In this document: positions 10,610-22,610 of the stretch, piece by piece
Numbering within the stretch: the stretch's first letter is position 1
Layout of the letters: the number at the start of each line of letters is the position of its first letter
NCBI GenBank assembly: GCA_021234155.1
Contig: JAJEKV010000034.1
Span: 2,110,001 to 2,174,000 of the forward strand
Source: Isoetes taiwanensis
Taxonomy: Eukaryota; Streptophyta; Lycopodiopsida; Isoetales; Isoetaceae
Length of the DNA: 64,000 bases
Direction: 5' to 3'
Notes under the pieces: model-generated
Seen by the model: the letters and a program-made list of their open reading frames with translations, nothing else
What the model was told of the DNA's origin: nothing
Databases searched by the model: none
Position numbers and translations under genes: made by a program

Positions 10610-13480
10610 GCTCTTCCTCCTCGCTTCCTCCTCCTCGCCTCGCTCCCCCACCTCCTCCTTCCTCTCCTCCCTCACCCGCCCCACCTTCTTGACTACCTTC
10701 GTGGCTTGGGCCACTTCGCTGGGTAGGGTATGTATGTTGGGGTCTCGATGGCTCCTCAACGCTCTCCTCTCTTCCTCCCTGGGCCCCTCCCTCCCTCAAG
10801 GCTCCCACCTCCCTCCTTCCTCTTCCTCCTCATCCGGGCCCCTGCCCGAGGTTCTTCAATCACGAAGGCCGTATAGGTCTGCCTGCTTTCTCTTCGTCTC
10901 ACGCTTCTTCTCAGCCTCAACCTCTTTCTTTCTGTCAGCCGCTCGCCACTGCAACCTTTCTCCTTGCCCTTTTTCAAGCCTTAAGGGCCTGCCTCTTGAG
11001 TTTGGTGCTCTGGCTCCTCTTGGTCTCCCTCCCGCCGCCTTCCACCTCCTCGTGATCGACGAGGGGCCTGGGGGTGCGGGCGGGATTCCGGGCTGCTCCC
11101 TTCCTCTGGTGCCCGCCGACGAAGAACCGGCTGGCCGCCGGCTTCCTCCTCCTGAGACGTGGAAGGAGTCGGGCTGGCCGCCGGAGGAGAACGCCTTCAC
11201 TGGCTTGGGTCGGAAGGTGTTCCCGGAACCTCTTTGACATGACGCACCGGGCCGCTAGTCCGAGCCATCGAGAAGGGTCTCGCCTCCCCGCCTTCCCCGG
11301 TTGTTTGTTTGGTGTGCTTCACACTTACCCGGCCCTAAACCGGTGATGTAAGGCTGATCAAGAGAGAGATGGTGGAGGAAAGTTTGAGAGGAAATGAGGT
11401 GGTAAAGACCGCTTTAAAAAAGGAGGGTCCCCTGTGGAATATTCTCCTACCATCATTAGGGCCTATTTATTAGCCCCTTATTAATTACTCCTATGTACCC
11501 TTTATTATTATTAACATATATTTAATTTTTAATATAACATTACTTAAATTGTGATATAACCTTTAGACTTTCAAATTTCCTAATAATAGTTTGAAGTATT
11601 AATTATAGATTTGCACTTATTTTTCCCTCGGTCTCGCGATTGGTACATCTCTTTGACCTACTAAGTGGAATTTGATGCATGCATACCTCACTCCAAATTT
11701 ACTTTGTGAAGGTGAATTTGACTTATTCATTTCTTCGCCTAACACTTTACCTAATTCCCGACTACCTAGGGAGAAAAAAATTCTTCTCCTATTTCTAGGT
11801 TCGATGGTGGAAATTTTATTTCACGCCCTATAGGCCCTGTTAGACTACTTTATGGTTATGGTCGGGCAAGGTTCCTCGGGTCAACCAAGAACACGCCTCG
11901 ATAATTATTGCACGCCCTCGCTAAATATACTACCTCGTCATACACTTCCGGGTAGAAATCCCCTCTCGGGTCCGGGCTCAACAACCGCATTGTGCCCTCC
12001 GTCTATCCTCCGCGACTGAGCTCCCCCGTGAGTGGAAGGGGGACACCTAAGGTGTCTTCATGCTGCTCTCTCCCCTATGGGCTCCCTATCACAAAGTTGT
12101 ATAGCTAAACAAGTCAACTAGTAATATTATACAATATGCTACCAAAGGGTAGCTCAATCAAGATATCCATAAAATGCAAGGAACATAATCATATGCTATA
12201 AAACATGAGAGCTCCCACCCGTGGTCTTCACACATAAGGGGAGTCGACCGGACCGATAGGCCTCAAGATAGAGCAGACCGAAAGTCATAACAATGGCTAA
12301 TGGGTATAAGACAATGGCTAGGTTGACCACTCCATCCGCCTCCCCCTGCATACTTTGCGCATGAGCTAGATCAAGCCGGGGCATGACTCTTAACCTTCCG
12401 GATAATTAATCCTGTGGCATCACCCCGGGACTACTCCAGTTGCATCTCCTCGGGTCCCAACGAGGTAGGAAGGGTTGCATCCCCTTCCCGGGTCTAGAGG
12501 CTCCACGGGTAGCTAGAGAATCGCGGACGGACACACGCTTTGTACCCGACCTGAATTCCCCAAAACAAGAGCCAAGCCGATTAATTCTGGTGCCTCTTGA
12601 GAAGGGTGGCACCATTGCCCCAAGAGGTGTCGGACCCATGCTCGCCCAACCTGGTGACCCATTATAAGCTCTAGCCCAACCGTGGGATCCCCGCCAAGCC
12701 TCCAGGATCCACCCTCCATCTTACCTCTAGCCCTATTGTGTGGTGGCCGAGTCACATCATAGCCTTATAGCCCGGTGGGTTCCTATGCACAGCCGCAACT
12801 AATAGGAACTAAGGATCTACGCTAGGAGCATACTACATATGGTCCTAGGTCTCTACCCCCTCCCAATACAAGAGGAGCAACATGATCAACCAAACATCAC
12901 ATACATCCCATCATGGTTGGACATCATATGAACATCTTAACCTAATCATACATATCTAACTAATGCTAGGGTTCCTTGATTAGGGTTCAAGATGTTCAAC
13001 AAAGGTTCTAGGGTGGCTCTACACTAGACACGGAATACTAACCCATCCGGAGTGCTAACTTCCGTGATGAACTAACATGAACTCTACTCAACCTACCTCC
13101 TCCGTGTAAGCTTTCCTCCCATCCCCTCGGGCGCCTCTATGCCCTTTGACGTGGTTCGATGGTTTGCCCTCAACGATCATACACACCTCCCGTGGGCCAC
13201 TGCCCAAAGCAGGTTATGATCTTAACTAAGCTCAAAACAGGTTTTCGGGCACGAGGATGAGAGTCTGTGCTAGGTTCCGGAAAAGGGTTTAGGGTTAGGG
13301 TTAGAGCTAATATAGGTGTGGGTCCACATGGGATGCCATGTGGCACCACTAGATGAGGTCGTATGGCGGTTGCCCACAGGATGAGGCCCGGAAATGGGGC
13401 CTTATCCTAAGGTTATCTAAGCAAGAATTTAACTTAGATGCACCCCTGCCACTTTCTAAGGCATACAAGGCTACCTAGGT
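10610..13480. other. GC-rich block, perhaps the 5' part of an LTR retroelement
   Basis: Base composition changes sharply at the duplication border. 10,610-11,340 is rich in CTCC/GGAGG, and its minus strand codes for Arg/Glu/Gly-rich low-complexity peptide. The plus-strand frame at 10,329-11,237 is a composition artefact: it starts in the LINE and crosses the border. 11,350-13,480 looks like non-coding LTR or leader sequence, with no recognisable domain. A short telomere-like run (TTTAGGGTTAGGGTTAG) is near 13,287-13,304. I infer a retroelement 5' region but see no PBS or paired LTR. Confidence 0.3.
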
Positions 13481-15250
13481 AGACTTGTATGGTGACGGGT
13501 TCGTGAATATACGTATTATAGCGTATATTCCCTCGAACGCTACAATGGCTCACCATGGTAGAAGGAAGAAAGGAAGAAAGGATTGGCTAGAAGGAAGAAA
13601 GGATTATGTTGAAAGAATGGAGGGTTTCTTTTATAGGCGCTGTTGTAATTATGATTCCATCACATCATACAAGATTTATACATTAGAGGAAATTTGAGAT
13701 CTCATTTCATCCCCATAAGAATCCTCCAATGGAATGGCTACTCCTCTATTAATCGTAATTAATGCAAAGACCAACAACTTCATTGTCAGCTGCTTTTCCC
13801 CCATAACTTTTGATCCACTTGTCAAAATGTTGCTGCTTGTTGCATTAGATGCCGAATGAAAAGATCTTTCCAATGATATATGGTTATGATGTATTTCAAT
13901 ATGGTCATATGCGCCTAACCTTAAAAAAAAAAAATATGGATTTTTGCTTATTTGTTATATATATTTATATCGTAAAAGATATATGAATGGGTTATCATTA
14001 GATAGGTCTTGTGAAGACGAACCCATTGCTACAAAAGTCTTTGAACGGGAGTTCGGATCAAAAGTTATACGAAAAAAATGATACTAGAAGTTAGTTGCAC
14101 CGCATTAATTACAGTGCTGCCACATAACACGGAATGAGATATACCGAGCTCTTCTCTTATTGGACAGTTTTAAAATCGATATGGCATTTTAAGTATCCCT
14201 TAATGGGACAAAATGTGATCTCATTTTTCCTAATGTCATATACTTAATTACCTATCATTACTTTCTATTGAATTAATTACTTAGGTTATCATTAATTCTC
14301 TATAGAATTACCCACATGTCACCTATACTTAAACCTATGTTTTCATTAATTTTGTATAATTACCTAGACCCCAAAGCTATACTTACAACCAACTTTGGCC
14401 CATCTAGAAACCTATGTTTTCATTAATTTTGTATAATTACCTAGACCCCATTATATACTTACATAAACCAACTTTGGGCCCATCTAGATTTACGACCTAT
14501 ACTTACTCCTTCATTAGTATTACTAGCATACACCCTATGTTACCATCATATATTTGTCCATTTAATGGTTTTTTTTGGTATTTCTTAAAGTTCCTTTAAT
14601 CGGTTCTCAAAATTACTTTGTCCTTTTTTCGAACTAATATTAAGACATTTCACTTTATATAGGTGAAGTTGGTGGATCCTAAAAGGGTAAAATGTAATGC
14701 CTATCCCCCCCAACATGTTTCAACATTGTTACCACATGTTCTTATCACATTGTTACCCCCATTGTAAACATTGTTCTTGTAGGTCATCGTCGTGGACCAC
14801 CCAAAGGGTGGTGGTGAGACTTAGGACTACTAGCAAATTGTCCTCTATAGTAGGTTGGATTGGAAGAATAAGAAGGTGAAAGTGAAGCACCAATGGCCAA
14901 GGAGCTAGTAGGTGAAGGAACTATCATACTAGCCGATCCTATCCGCATCACAATGATGAAAGGTTAGGAGAGGATAAAGTGGTTGTGGCCATAACAAGTT
15001 TAGAGGAAAATGGAAGGAAAAGGATCAAATCACCTGTGATTGCACCGCATGTATTAAACAATTGAGGTTCCATGCATCATGCCATGGCCTATAGCCCCCG
15101 ATTGAGTTTATAGGAGAATTTTACCGAGCCGAGGTTGTGGATGACACCGATTTTTTTAATGCACTCCAATAGCTGTGACCACATTTTCGGAGAAGAGGGC
15201 ACACCAAAGGTGAAACATTATCCCAGCAAGAGGTCCAAGTCAAGTAGTGA
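13481..15250. other. AT-rich stretch without a recognisable gene
   Basis: Only short open frames and A/T runs (for example near 13,922) are seen. The one clear structure is the tandem duplication at 14,331-14,487, listed separately. Confidence 0.5.
14331..14487. repeat. 77-80 bp tandem duplication
   Basis: Two adjacent units, 14,331-14,407 and 14,408-14,487, each begin AAACCTATGTTTTCATTAAT and end in GGCCCATCTAG, with a few indels between them. Confidence 0.85.
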
Positions 15251-17610
15251 TTGTTCACGTGAAGCTCGACTAAGGTAAGGGAATGGAATGTTGTTGGGCT
15301 AATTGTGTTCGTAAGTTTGAAATTGATGAATTGGTGGAAGCAAGAGCCACCTTCCAAGAGTATACTTGTGATGAGAGGAGGACTTACATGTACTCCATTC
15401 ATGAGCTTGCACTTCAAGATGAAAATTTCCAAAGAAAAAAAACACCCATCGCTAGGGACATGGATATGTAAAGTTGCATGGATACATATTCATGGCATTC
15501 CAATTTCATCTTGGCAAAATTGGCAAGTAAGTCATGCAAAGGGGAGATTAGATGGAAATAATGGCATGTTGAGGCCAACTTCTAGGATCCTCGGCTGCTA
15601 GGGAGGTTTTGAAAATATGTTGAATTCAATGTGAGAATATGCCAGCATAAAAGTAGGAAAGATCAACAGGGGAAAAATAGTTGTCGGAGAAGAGATTGCC
15701 ATCCCATTGTACCCAGAAGAGCATATTGGAGGAAGTGAATGTTCGGTTGCTTCGAGAACTACAGTACCTGCAATATCTCAACCCAAATTTTCAGAGACTA
15801 TGGAGCAAGCACTTCAAGCATGTCACTATAGATAGATTTCCGGAACAACTTTGCAAAGTGCAACTTGTGTGCTAAGTTGAAAGAGATTCTTGATAAGACC
15901 AAGCAAACCAAGCCAAAGGGCTAAGATAAGGAGCAATGAAAGATCACATGACATGCACCAACTATCATGTAGATCCACTTATTGGATGTGGAGAACATTA
16001 TCATGTTTGGAACCCAATAACTATGTTTGTATTAGACATGACAAGATGGATCAATCAAGACTTGTTTGCCACAAAGATAGTTACATACCCAAGCAAATCA
16101 ATAGAGCTTATCCTTTGCAAGTCTCTCCGACAGTGCAATAGTGCATGGCCCTGTGCCAATTTATTATGGCCATTTTAGTTTGCAATCAGGAGTGATGGTC
16201 CTGATTTTCATATTGGAAGTGTGGATGAGGTGCTTGAGGAACTATGAGAGTGGTTATTCGTGACCTCCACAACCCCTCGAGGTGGTAGCCAACCACTACC
16301 TTCAAAGGCATTGTTGATAGAAAGCCTAATAATTTAGAGAAGTTTACTAAGGCAAGGTTTAGGAAGTCAGGTGCTTCTGAACATGTTGGAGCCTCAAGTT
16401 CCACGCCCCAACCTCGAGATCTACCACCAAGGTTTCCTCCTCCAACTTGACAATCAGCCGGGATGTAATAAAAATGTATATGTTCTCATTCCTATCTTAT
16501 CTAACAGCCGCGGAGTGTCTTTGAAAGAGTGAATTTAGGGTTCTTAATGCCCTGGACATACCATGAGGATGTGGATGCATTGTTTAGGAAGTATAGTGCT
16601 AGCTTGAAATCTCAAACCAGGACCAATCTTCCTAGACTAATGGAAGTTCTTAGTGAATGCATTTCACCTTCTCCTATAGGGTTGGATCATACAAGAGGTG
16701 CCTGATTGGAAGAATTTTATCAAGGTTATGCTCTTGATATAGAAGGTCAATCTAGACCTCTTCAAGACACTTTTCGGGTCATGGGAAATAAGCCAATCAT
16801 GCAATGGAAGGTGAGACCTTCGTGATGATAAATGGAGGCCGAGATGAGGGAGTACCTATATGGCACTAAGATGAAAATGGTAAACCTAAGATTCTAAGGG
16901 GTCAACCAAAAAGCTCTTAAGCCTTTTCGTGAGGTGGATTCATTGCAAAGCACATTGACTAAGATTTCTAATACATCAAGTATTGGAAAAATAACCCCGA
17001 TGATACCAACCTTGCATTGATAGATTATTGGACATTGTGTACATGGATTATTGGGACAAGTAGACACATCCCTAATGAACTCAAAGATGGATGGCTACCA
17101 AGACTAGGTGGAGAGACTTGATAACAAATTGAGGAAGTCGATGATGTGGTTAGTAGTATTCAAGTCCATGGCTCCTCCAAACAAAAAACACTATGTTGGT
17201 CCTAGTAAAGGAAGGCCCAAATATCTCGAAATGGGAGGATTATGATCCCAAAGATGACTTGCTTTTGCCATCAATTTGCACGATAGTACCAGAGCGCAAA
17301 GAGATATACCCCTGTGGTGGATGGGTTACACCATCTCAGAGGTTTGCAAAGAAGTAGGTGACCGTAATGTGAACAAAGTTCAGGTGGAGTGGTGGTGTCC
17401 AGGGCACCAGTTAAATGCAGTGGCAGAGGAAGAAAGGTATAGAGACTGTTGGACAAAGAGATGGAAGAGAAACCCCATTGAAGGGGATGATTGGGTTGAG
17501 TTTTGTTTTCATGGACCCCAAAGGTCATCCTGTGCAAGACAAGCTAGGGTTACAATACCGTGGAAGTGAGGAAGAAAGCTATGATATCTCTAGGGTCACT
17601 TGAGAAGTAA
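15250..17610 (+). pseudogene. Relic A: transposase-like protein of the 'GHTHED' type (decayed)
   Basis: Pieces in all three plus frames line up in the order expected of a large uncharacterised plant/animal family that I believe Pfam lists as DUF7869. They are a basic F..W...F..V segment followed by AKCNLCAKLKEILDKT (about 15,787-15,900), CIRHDKMDQSR (about 16,030), HGPVPIYYGHFSLQSG (about 16,148), and HEDVDALFRKYSASLK (about 16,566), which matches the family's GHTHEDIDxxF motif with the first residues lost. After these come LPRLMEVLSECI and a C-terminal YPCGGWVTP near 17,300. There are many stops and frameshifts and no intact frame. The family's function is not established; its pattern suggests a transposase or an element-borne protein. 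I infer a dead mobile-element gene. Confidence 0.6.
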
Positions 17611-19700
17611 TTGGCAATATGTAACCTCGACATGCATATGTGAAATATTTTAATTTTTAATACAATCATGTTGTGTGTTATAAAAAAAAAGTCACATTCT
17701 CGATGCAAATTTACTAACCTGAAAAAAAGTTAAAAGTACAAAATGGTCCAAAATCCCGACATAAATCCAATTTAAATGAATGATGGTTTTGCATGATTAA
17801 CATATAGATGAAATGGAATATTAAGATGTGAAAGTATTTCGTGATGAATTAATATTGAACCGGAATGGAGAAAGGAGATTCAAGAAAAGATGAAAGAGAG
17901 ACCTTTGTGTTTAATTAGAAAGAAAACATGAGGACATACAGAGGAAAAAAATATGTCCTAAGAAGCCTTGCATACACTATATGGACATCTAAGCATTGGT
18001 GGTTTTAATCCAAAACTTACCTCTTGCATAGCACTTATTTCCTCATACAACAAAAATGATAATCGATATGTATCATTATTTTGTCCGAGATGTTGTATCA
18101 AAAGCTAAACATGTGGAAGATGGTCATTAGTTGGCATGCACTATGTCGCAGAGTTTAACCCACGGTTTTTTAGACTTGATCATAAGATATTATTTGACTA
18201 CCTTGCATTATTAGATGACCTTGCACTTGATTTCACATGATAAATGAATCTGAGATCCCGGATTTGTGGTTTAAATGATTTAGCATGTCGATTTTACCCT
18301 CAATCAATATCTTTGAAGGCCTTCGTGTTTTTTAAAATAAGGGCTTCCTTTGTTGTGGAGGATGTGGGAAGGATTATAATTTATTTCACGGTGATGACGG
18401 TGGAGGGGACAACAAAGATGTTATCAAGCTTTTAATTGAAAATGTGATGTGTTTGTACATCAAAACAAATATGATCATTCCAATATATCGTGGTGAGATG
18501 AATCTTCAAGGCTCCAAATATTGCCAATGTATATACACCACAAATGAGATATACATGGTAGTTTTGATATGCACGAAAAAAAACTTTCTTTAACTTATGC
18601 CTCCTATGAATAGATGAGAAAACTTTCCAAAATATGTTAATATCTAATAATGGTAAGCCCTGCACTTGCACATCAGTTCTCATAGTTTGCAATGTGCCAC
18701 ACAAGTTTCACGCTTACTGATTCACTCTTCAAAAGCATTTTAGATATGGAATTAAAGCTTTTGTTATGGAAATTAATTCCCAAAAAGATTTTTTCTAGGG
18801 TTAAAGATGAGAAAACAATGTAGTGTCTCATTTAGGTTGTCCCCCTGTCCCCCCAAAAAAAAATAGTTTGATCAAAAATTATAATGAAAAAAAGTAGGTC
18901 GTCTCATTAGGTTGATGTGTTCCTACAAAATTACATGAAAAATTGCTTGGCTCTTATGGCAATTTAAACCACGATATGGAATTTTCAAAAAATAGTTCCA
19001 AGAAACCTGATTGGCTTTTTTCCAAGAACTCGTAATGCCGTGTGAGAGGAGACGATCTCATGTTTGTATCAGGGAAGGGAAGGATCACATAAATGAAGGC
19101 ATGCAAAATCGATACCATCACCGGGAACCGCAGACTCCAACAAGTAAGGCAAAAAACTACTTTCTTTTTAGATTTTGTTTTGCAAAACTCAATTATTTAG
19201 TATATCCAATCTTGTCTGTTGTATCGCAGACCAAGAATATGAGAAAGTATGAAGAGGAATTAGAAAATTCGAATTTTTGTTACCAGATTGAGACCAAAAT
19301 AGACAAATAGCTTCTTGTTATCGATTTTTTGATGAACATAACTATGGAAGACGAAAATGTGAACAACTAAAGGGAAAAAAGAAGAGGACATCAGAGCAAA
19401 GAGACTTAAAAAAGAGAAGGCAACGAATTTAAGAAAAGAGGAAAACAAGCTACTCTATAGAGAGTTCTTGTTGTGTCACCCAAAGGAACGAGAAAGTAGG
19501 AGTAAAATTGTGGAGAATATAGTCTTTTCATTCTGTTAGAAATACATCTAAAATGGACAATCAAGAGAAAAAGAGAAGTTTTGAGTGATTTCTACATGAA
19601 AGATAAAGAAGTTAGAGAGTTTGGTGATGAATCTCAGAATATGGAGGTGAAAAATCACTTTGGTTGGTAACACTAGAGGAAACATTCAGTCCAGAAAATC
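17611..19700. other. No gene recognised
   Basis: AT-rich sequence with short open frames and poly(A) runs. 19,011-19,310 has a 99-codon plus frame of no recognisable family. Nothing else stands out. Confidence 0.5.
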
Positions 19701-19739
19701 TTCTACAAGCATAGACTCCATGGCAAAATAAAAAAAAAA

Positions 19740-22610
19740 AAAAGCGTGACTTGCAATGGCTATTGGAGATGGTGGTTGCACAAGTAAGACTATTAGTAAG
19801 AGAAACTTGGGTAAAGTTTTGGGAGTCCATCCGAGAAATATTGCAATGGCAATGTTGATAAAGTCGGGTGGGTCTTTACGTAAGATCCAAGAGGTTCAAT
19901 CGATTACGAGATGATGTCATTGAGCTGGTTCATGAATTTTGGGACGCAAAATACAAGGGTTTCAATTTAATGCAAAGGATGTGAGATACAAAAGGTCGGG
20001 CAAAAAGAGTATTAAACAAGAACATGCCCCACATTATTTGGAGGATACAAGGTGTTCATTCCTTCCTTCCTTTTTCTATATTGTAAAAATTTTATAAATT
20101 TCGATTAATGCAAGTTGCTTGGTTAGATTTTTATACGCTTGTATGACATTTTTTTTTTTTTCTTTAATTTGTTATTTGTGAAAGATGATAGTAGTAGTTG
20201 CGTATCACATTATGAATAGTTAGAGTTCCAAGTTCTTGTATAGTAGAGATCATGTTATAGTTCAAGTTTTAGTTCCAACTCAAATTGTAGTCCTACTTTC
20301 AAGTTAGGTTACATGTTCAGGTCACATGCCTTTATAGTCTCAATAGCAAAGCATAAATGACAATAATAGTTACGCTAGAAACTAGCTACGCTTAGTTGCA
20401 AATGCATAACAGTTACAATCCGAAAATAGCTACGCTTAGTTATAGTCATGTTTCAACTGGCCATAGCCATGCAGGTCGATTTATAAATAATTACACATGT
20501 AGTGACAATGATAGTCTGATTAATAGTGGTAGTTGTTGTTTCGGGCCCAAAGCTTGCAAAATGCAAATGTAGAATAGTTGTAGTTGGTGTTGTAGTTGTA
20601 GTTCTAGTTGCAAATGCAAAGGTAATCTTAGTTGCATGAGCTTTTTTGTGTACTAGTTATAGCTTTAGTTGTTATTTGTGAGCTCTTTCTTATATGTAGG
20701 CTATAAATATGAACTCACTAACGACTTTGTTATGCAAGTCCAAACTATTTCTTAAATTCAAAGAGCAATATCCAGAGATGAATTTCCATCAAAGGGCATT
20801 TGAGAAATTAAAGCCATGGTATGTACCGAAATTGAAGCAATTTAACTTTGCCGTGATACATCATGTGAGGTTGCAAATGTTGTTAGATGGTTTTAATAAG
20901 TTGAGGGACCAAAGATGTGAATTCTTGTAGTTGTGCATGTGGAGCTTGTATGGAACAAGACATTTGTATTGCTAAGACGAAGAAATATAAAAACAACTAC
21001 GAGCTATGGCAGCCTATCCTTTGCCCAAGGGGAGAAAAAATCAAGAATTTCACAAAAAGATTGTATATATGGGCTTTGTAGCAATTATGGTATATCCCAC
21101 CTACCAATATGTCCATTAGAGTTACTCGTAATTCAAGGATCTATTAGGTTGGGGAGTATTGGGATTACGAGGAAGGTGGTAAGGATAAGTGGGGAAACCA
21201 AGAAAGTAATTTAGCATTTGTGGAAAGAGACTAAACCACTAAACATTTACGATAAATTGATTGTGTTAGCTAAGTTTTTGCATAGTTTATTGTGCATTGG
21301 CAAGCAAAGTAAATCTGCTGAACCGCTTTGAAAAACCTTCCTCCCCGCATTCTTGTGTCGCAAGTACTTTTGTTGAGAATTTTTCTATTCAGCTACGTAC
21401 AGAACCAAGTTCACCGCGATATTAGACTACTAAACAAAGCTACTATCTTAGTGCATATTACATACTATGTAGACTCGGTCGTGTGATATGAACAAAGACA
21501 CTCATTATTCTATATCCGATGATACAAAGCACCCATACATTGTTTGTTCAACATGCTTTATGATGCATTATGACTTTATGAAACAATGTGGCATGGATCC
21601 AAATAAACATTGGTCTTTTCAGATGGAGCAAAGCATCACAATTCAAAGCAGCAAGACCATTCATTTCATTCGGACGATGACACACAAATTGAGATGATGT
21701 GGAATTTTTTTTTTGGCTTGAACCATGGTAAAGGCGATAGCATGATGGTAAAGGCAGAATTAAAACGTGTGGTTGAGGGAATTGATGAAGAGACAATCAT
21801 CTTTAAAATTGAAGGTGCAACTGATATAGTCAAAGTAGCCAAGGAGGGTTTCAGATTTCATCGCCCATCTTCTAGTTTGAAAAGGAAATCTAGTTAGGAA
21901 GATGGTTTTGGGAAGTGGAGGGGGTAAATAGAAAGAACCTTTGGGGAGCAGAGACTATAGAAGACACAAGGAACATGCATTCCGCTCCACATGGATTCAA
22001 TCTAGAATGCCCTACCCAATTGAAATGCAAGAGACGCTTATCTTGCTTTTGTGTAAATCGTTTAGATGAATGGGAGAAATGCATGAACAAGGATTATGTA
22101 GATAATTGGGAGCTTGTGGCGCTTTAAAATTAAGCAAGGCATTGGCGGGATGAATTTGAGAAACGCGAAATCTGAAAGAGCCAAGCTTTTCCATACAATC
22201 AACTATTTTGACAATAAATGATATAAGAGTGGGCTGACAATTTGGTAATTGCTGCTCCAAAGGATAAATGAAGAGGGGCATTATTTTGGATGATGAAATG
22301 CACAAAGACTAAGTATGTTGTTAAGGAAGCCTTTGAGGTCAATGGCCAAACATTTTATCCGTGAGAGGAGCTCCTTGAAGGTATTTACTTTAAAAGGTAG
22401 CAAGATCACAAAACCAGCCTATGTTTTACAGCCCGACCAGCCAAATGCAATAGTGTAATGCCACCTCAAGTTTGTGGAATTAAGTTGGCTATGCCACAAG
22501 CCAAAACATCTACTCAAGGAAACAAAGTTGTATACACACTCAATGAAGCTGATAGTGAGAAAATTTTGTGACAATCTTCCGATGTGTTAACCGATGATGA
22601 AGACTAACAA
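19740..22610 (+). pseudogene. Relic B: 'SDG...GHGKG..DG' transposase-like protein (decayed)
   Basis: Collinear fragments across the plus frames match a recurring uncharacterised protein family of non-flowering plants and animals: LGVHPRNIAMA (about 19,810), EHAPHYLEDT (about 20,025), FHQRAFEKLKPWYVPKLK (about 20,783), CIYGLCSNYG...LPICPLELL (about 21,060-21,128), ISDDTKHPYIV and DPNKHWSF then SDG (21,509-21,630), MMWNFFFGLNHGKGD (about 21,694), LSCFCVNRLDEWEKC and YVDNWELVAL (22,036-22,125) and CTKTKYVVKEAF (about 22,298). The HWxWSDG and GHGKG..DG blocks resemble an acidic catalytic core. 20,055-20,700 is non-coding, T-rich and could be an intron. Stops and shifts make it a pseudogene. Relic C is a second, inverted member. 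Confidence 0.65.
20055..20700. other. Low-complexity stretch inside relic B (possible intron)
   Basis: A T-run near 20,151-20,163 and repeated TAGTTGTAGTTGTAG / TAGCTACGCTTAG motifs separate the EHAPHYLEDT fragment from the next coding fragment. It may be an intron, preceded by AAGGTG at about 20,050, or an insertion. Confidence 0.4.

Noticed and set aside
10329-11237. Long (302-codon) plus-strand open frame
   Set aside because: It crosses the duplication border from LINE sequence into a CTCC-rich block; the protein is Ser/Pro/Leu-rich low complexity with no domain. It is open because of base composition.
13287-13304. Interstitial telomere repeat (TTTAGGGTTAGGGTTAG)
   Set aside because: Only about three units, too short to be more than chance.
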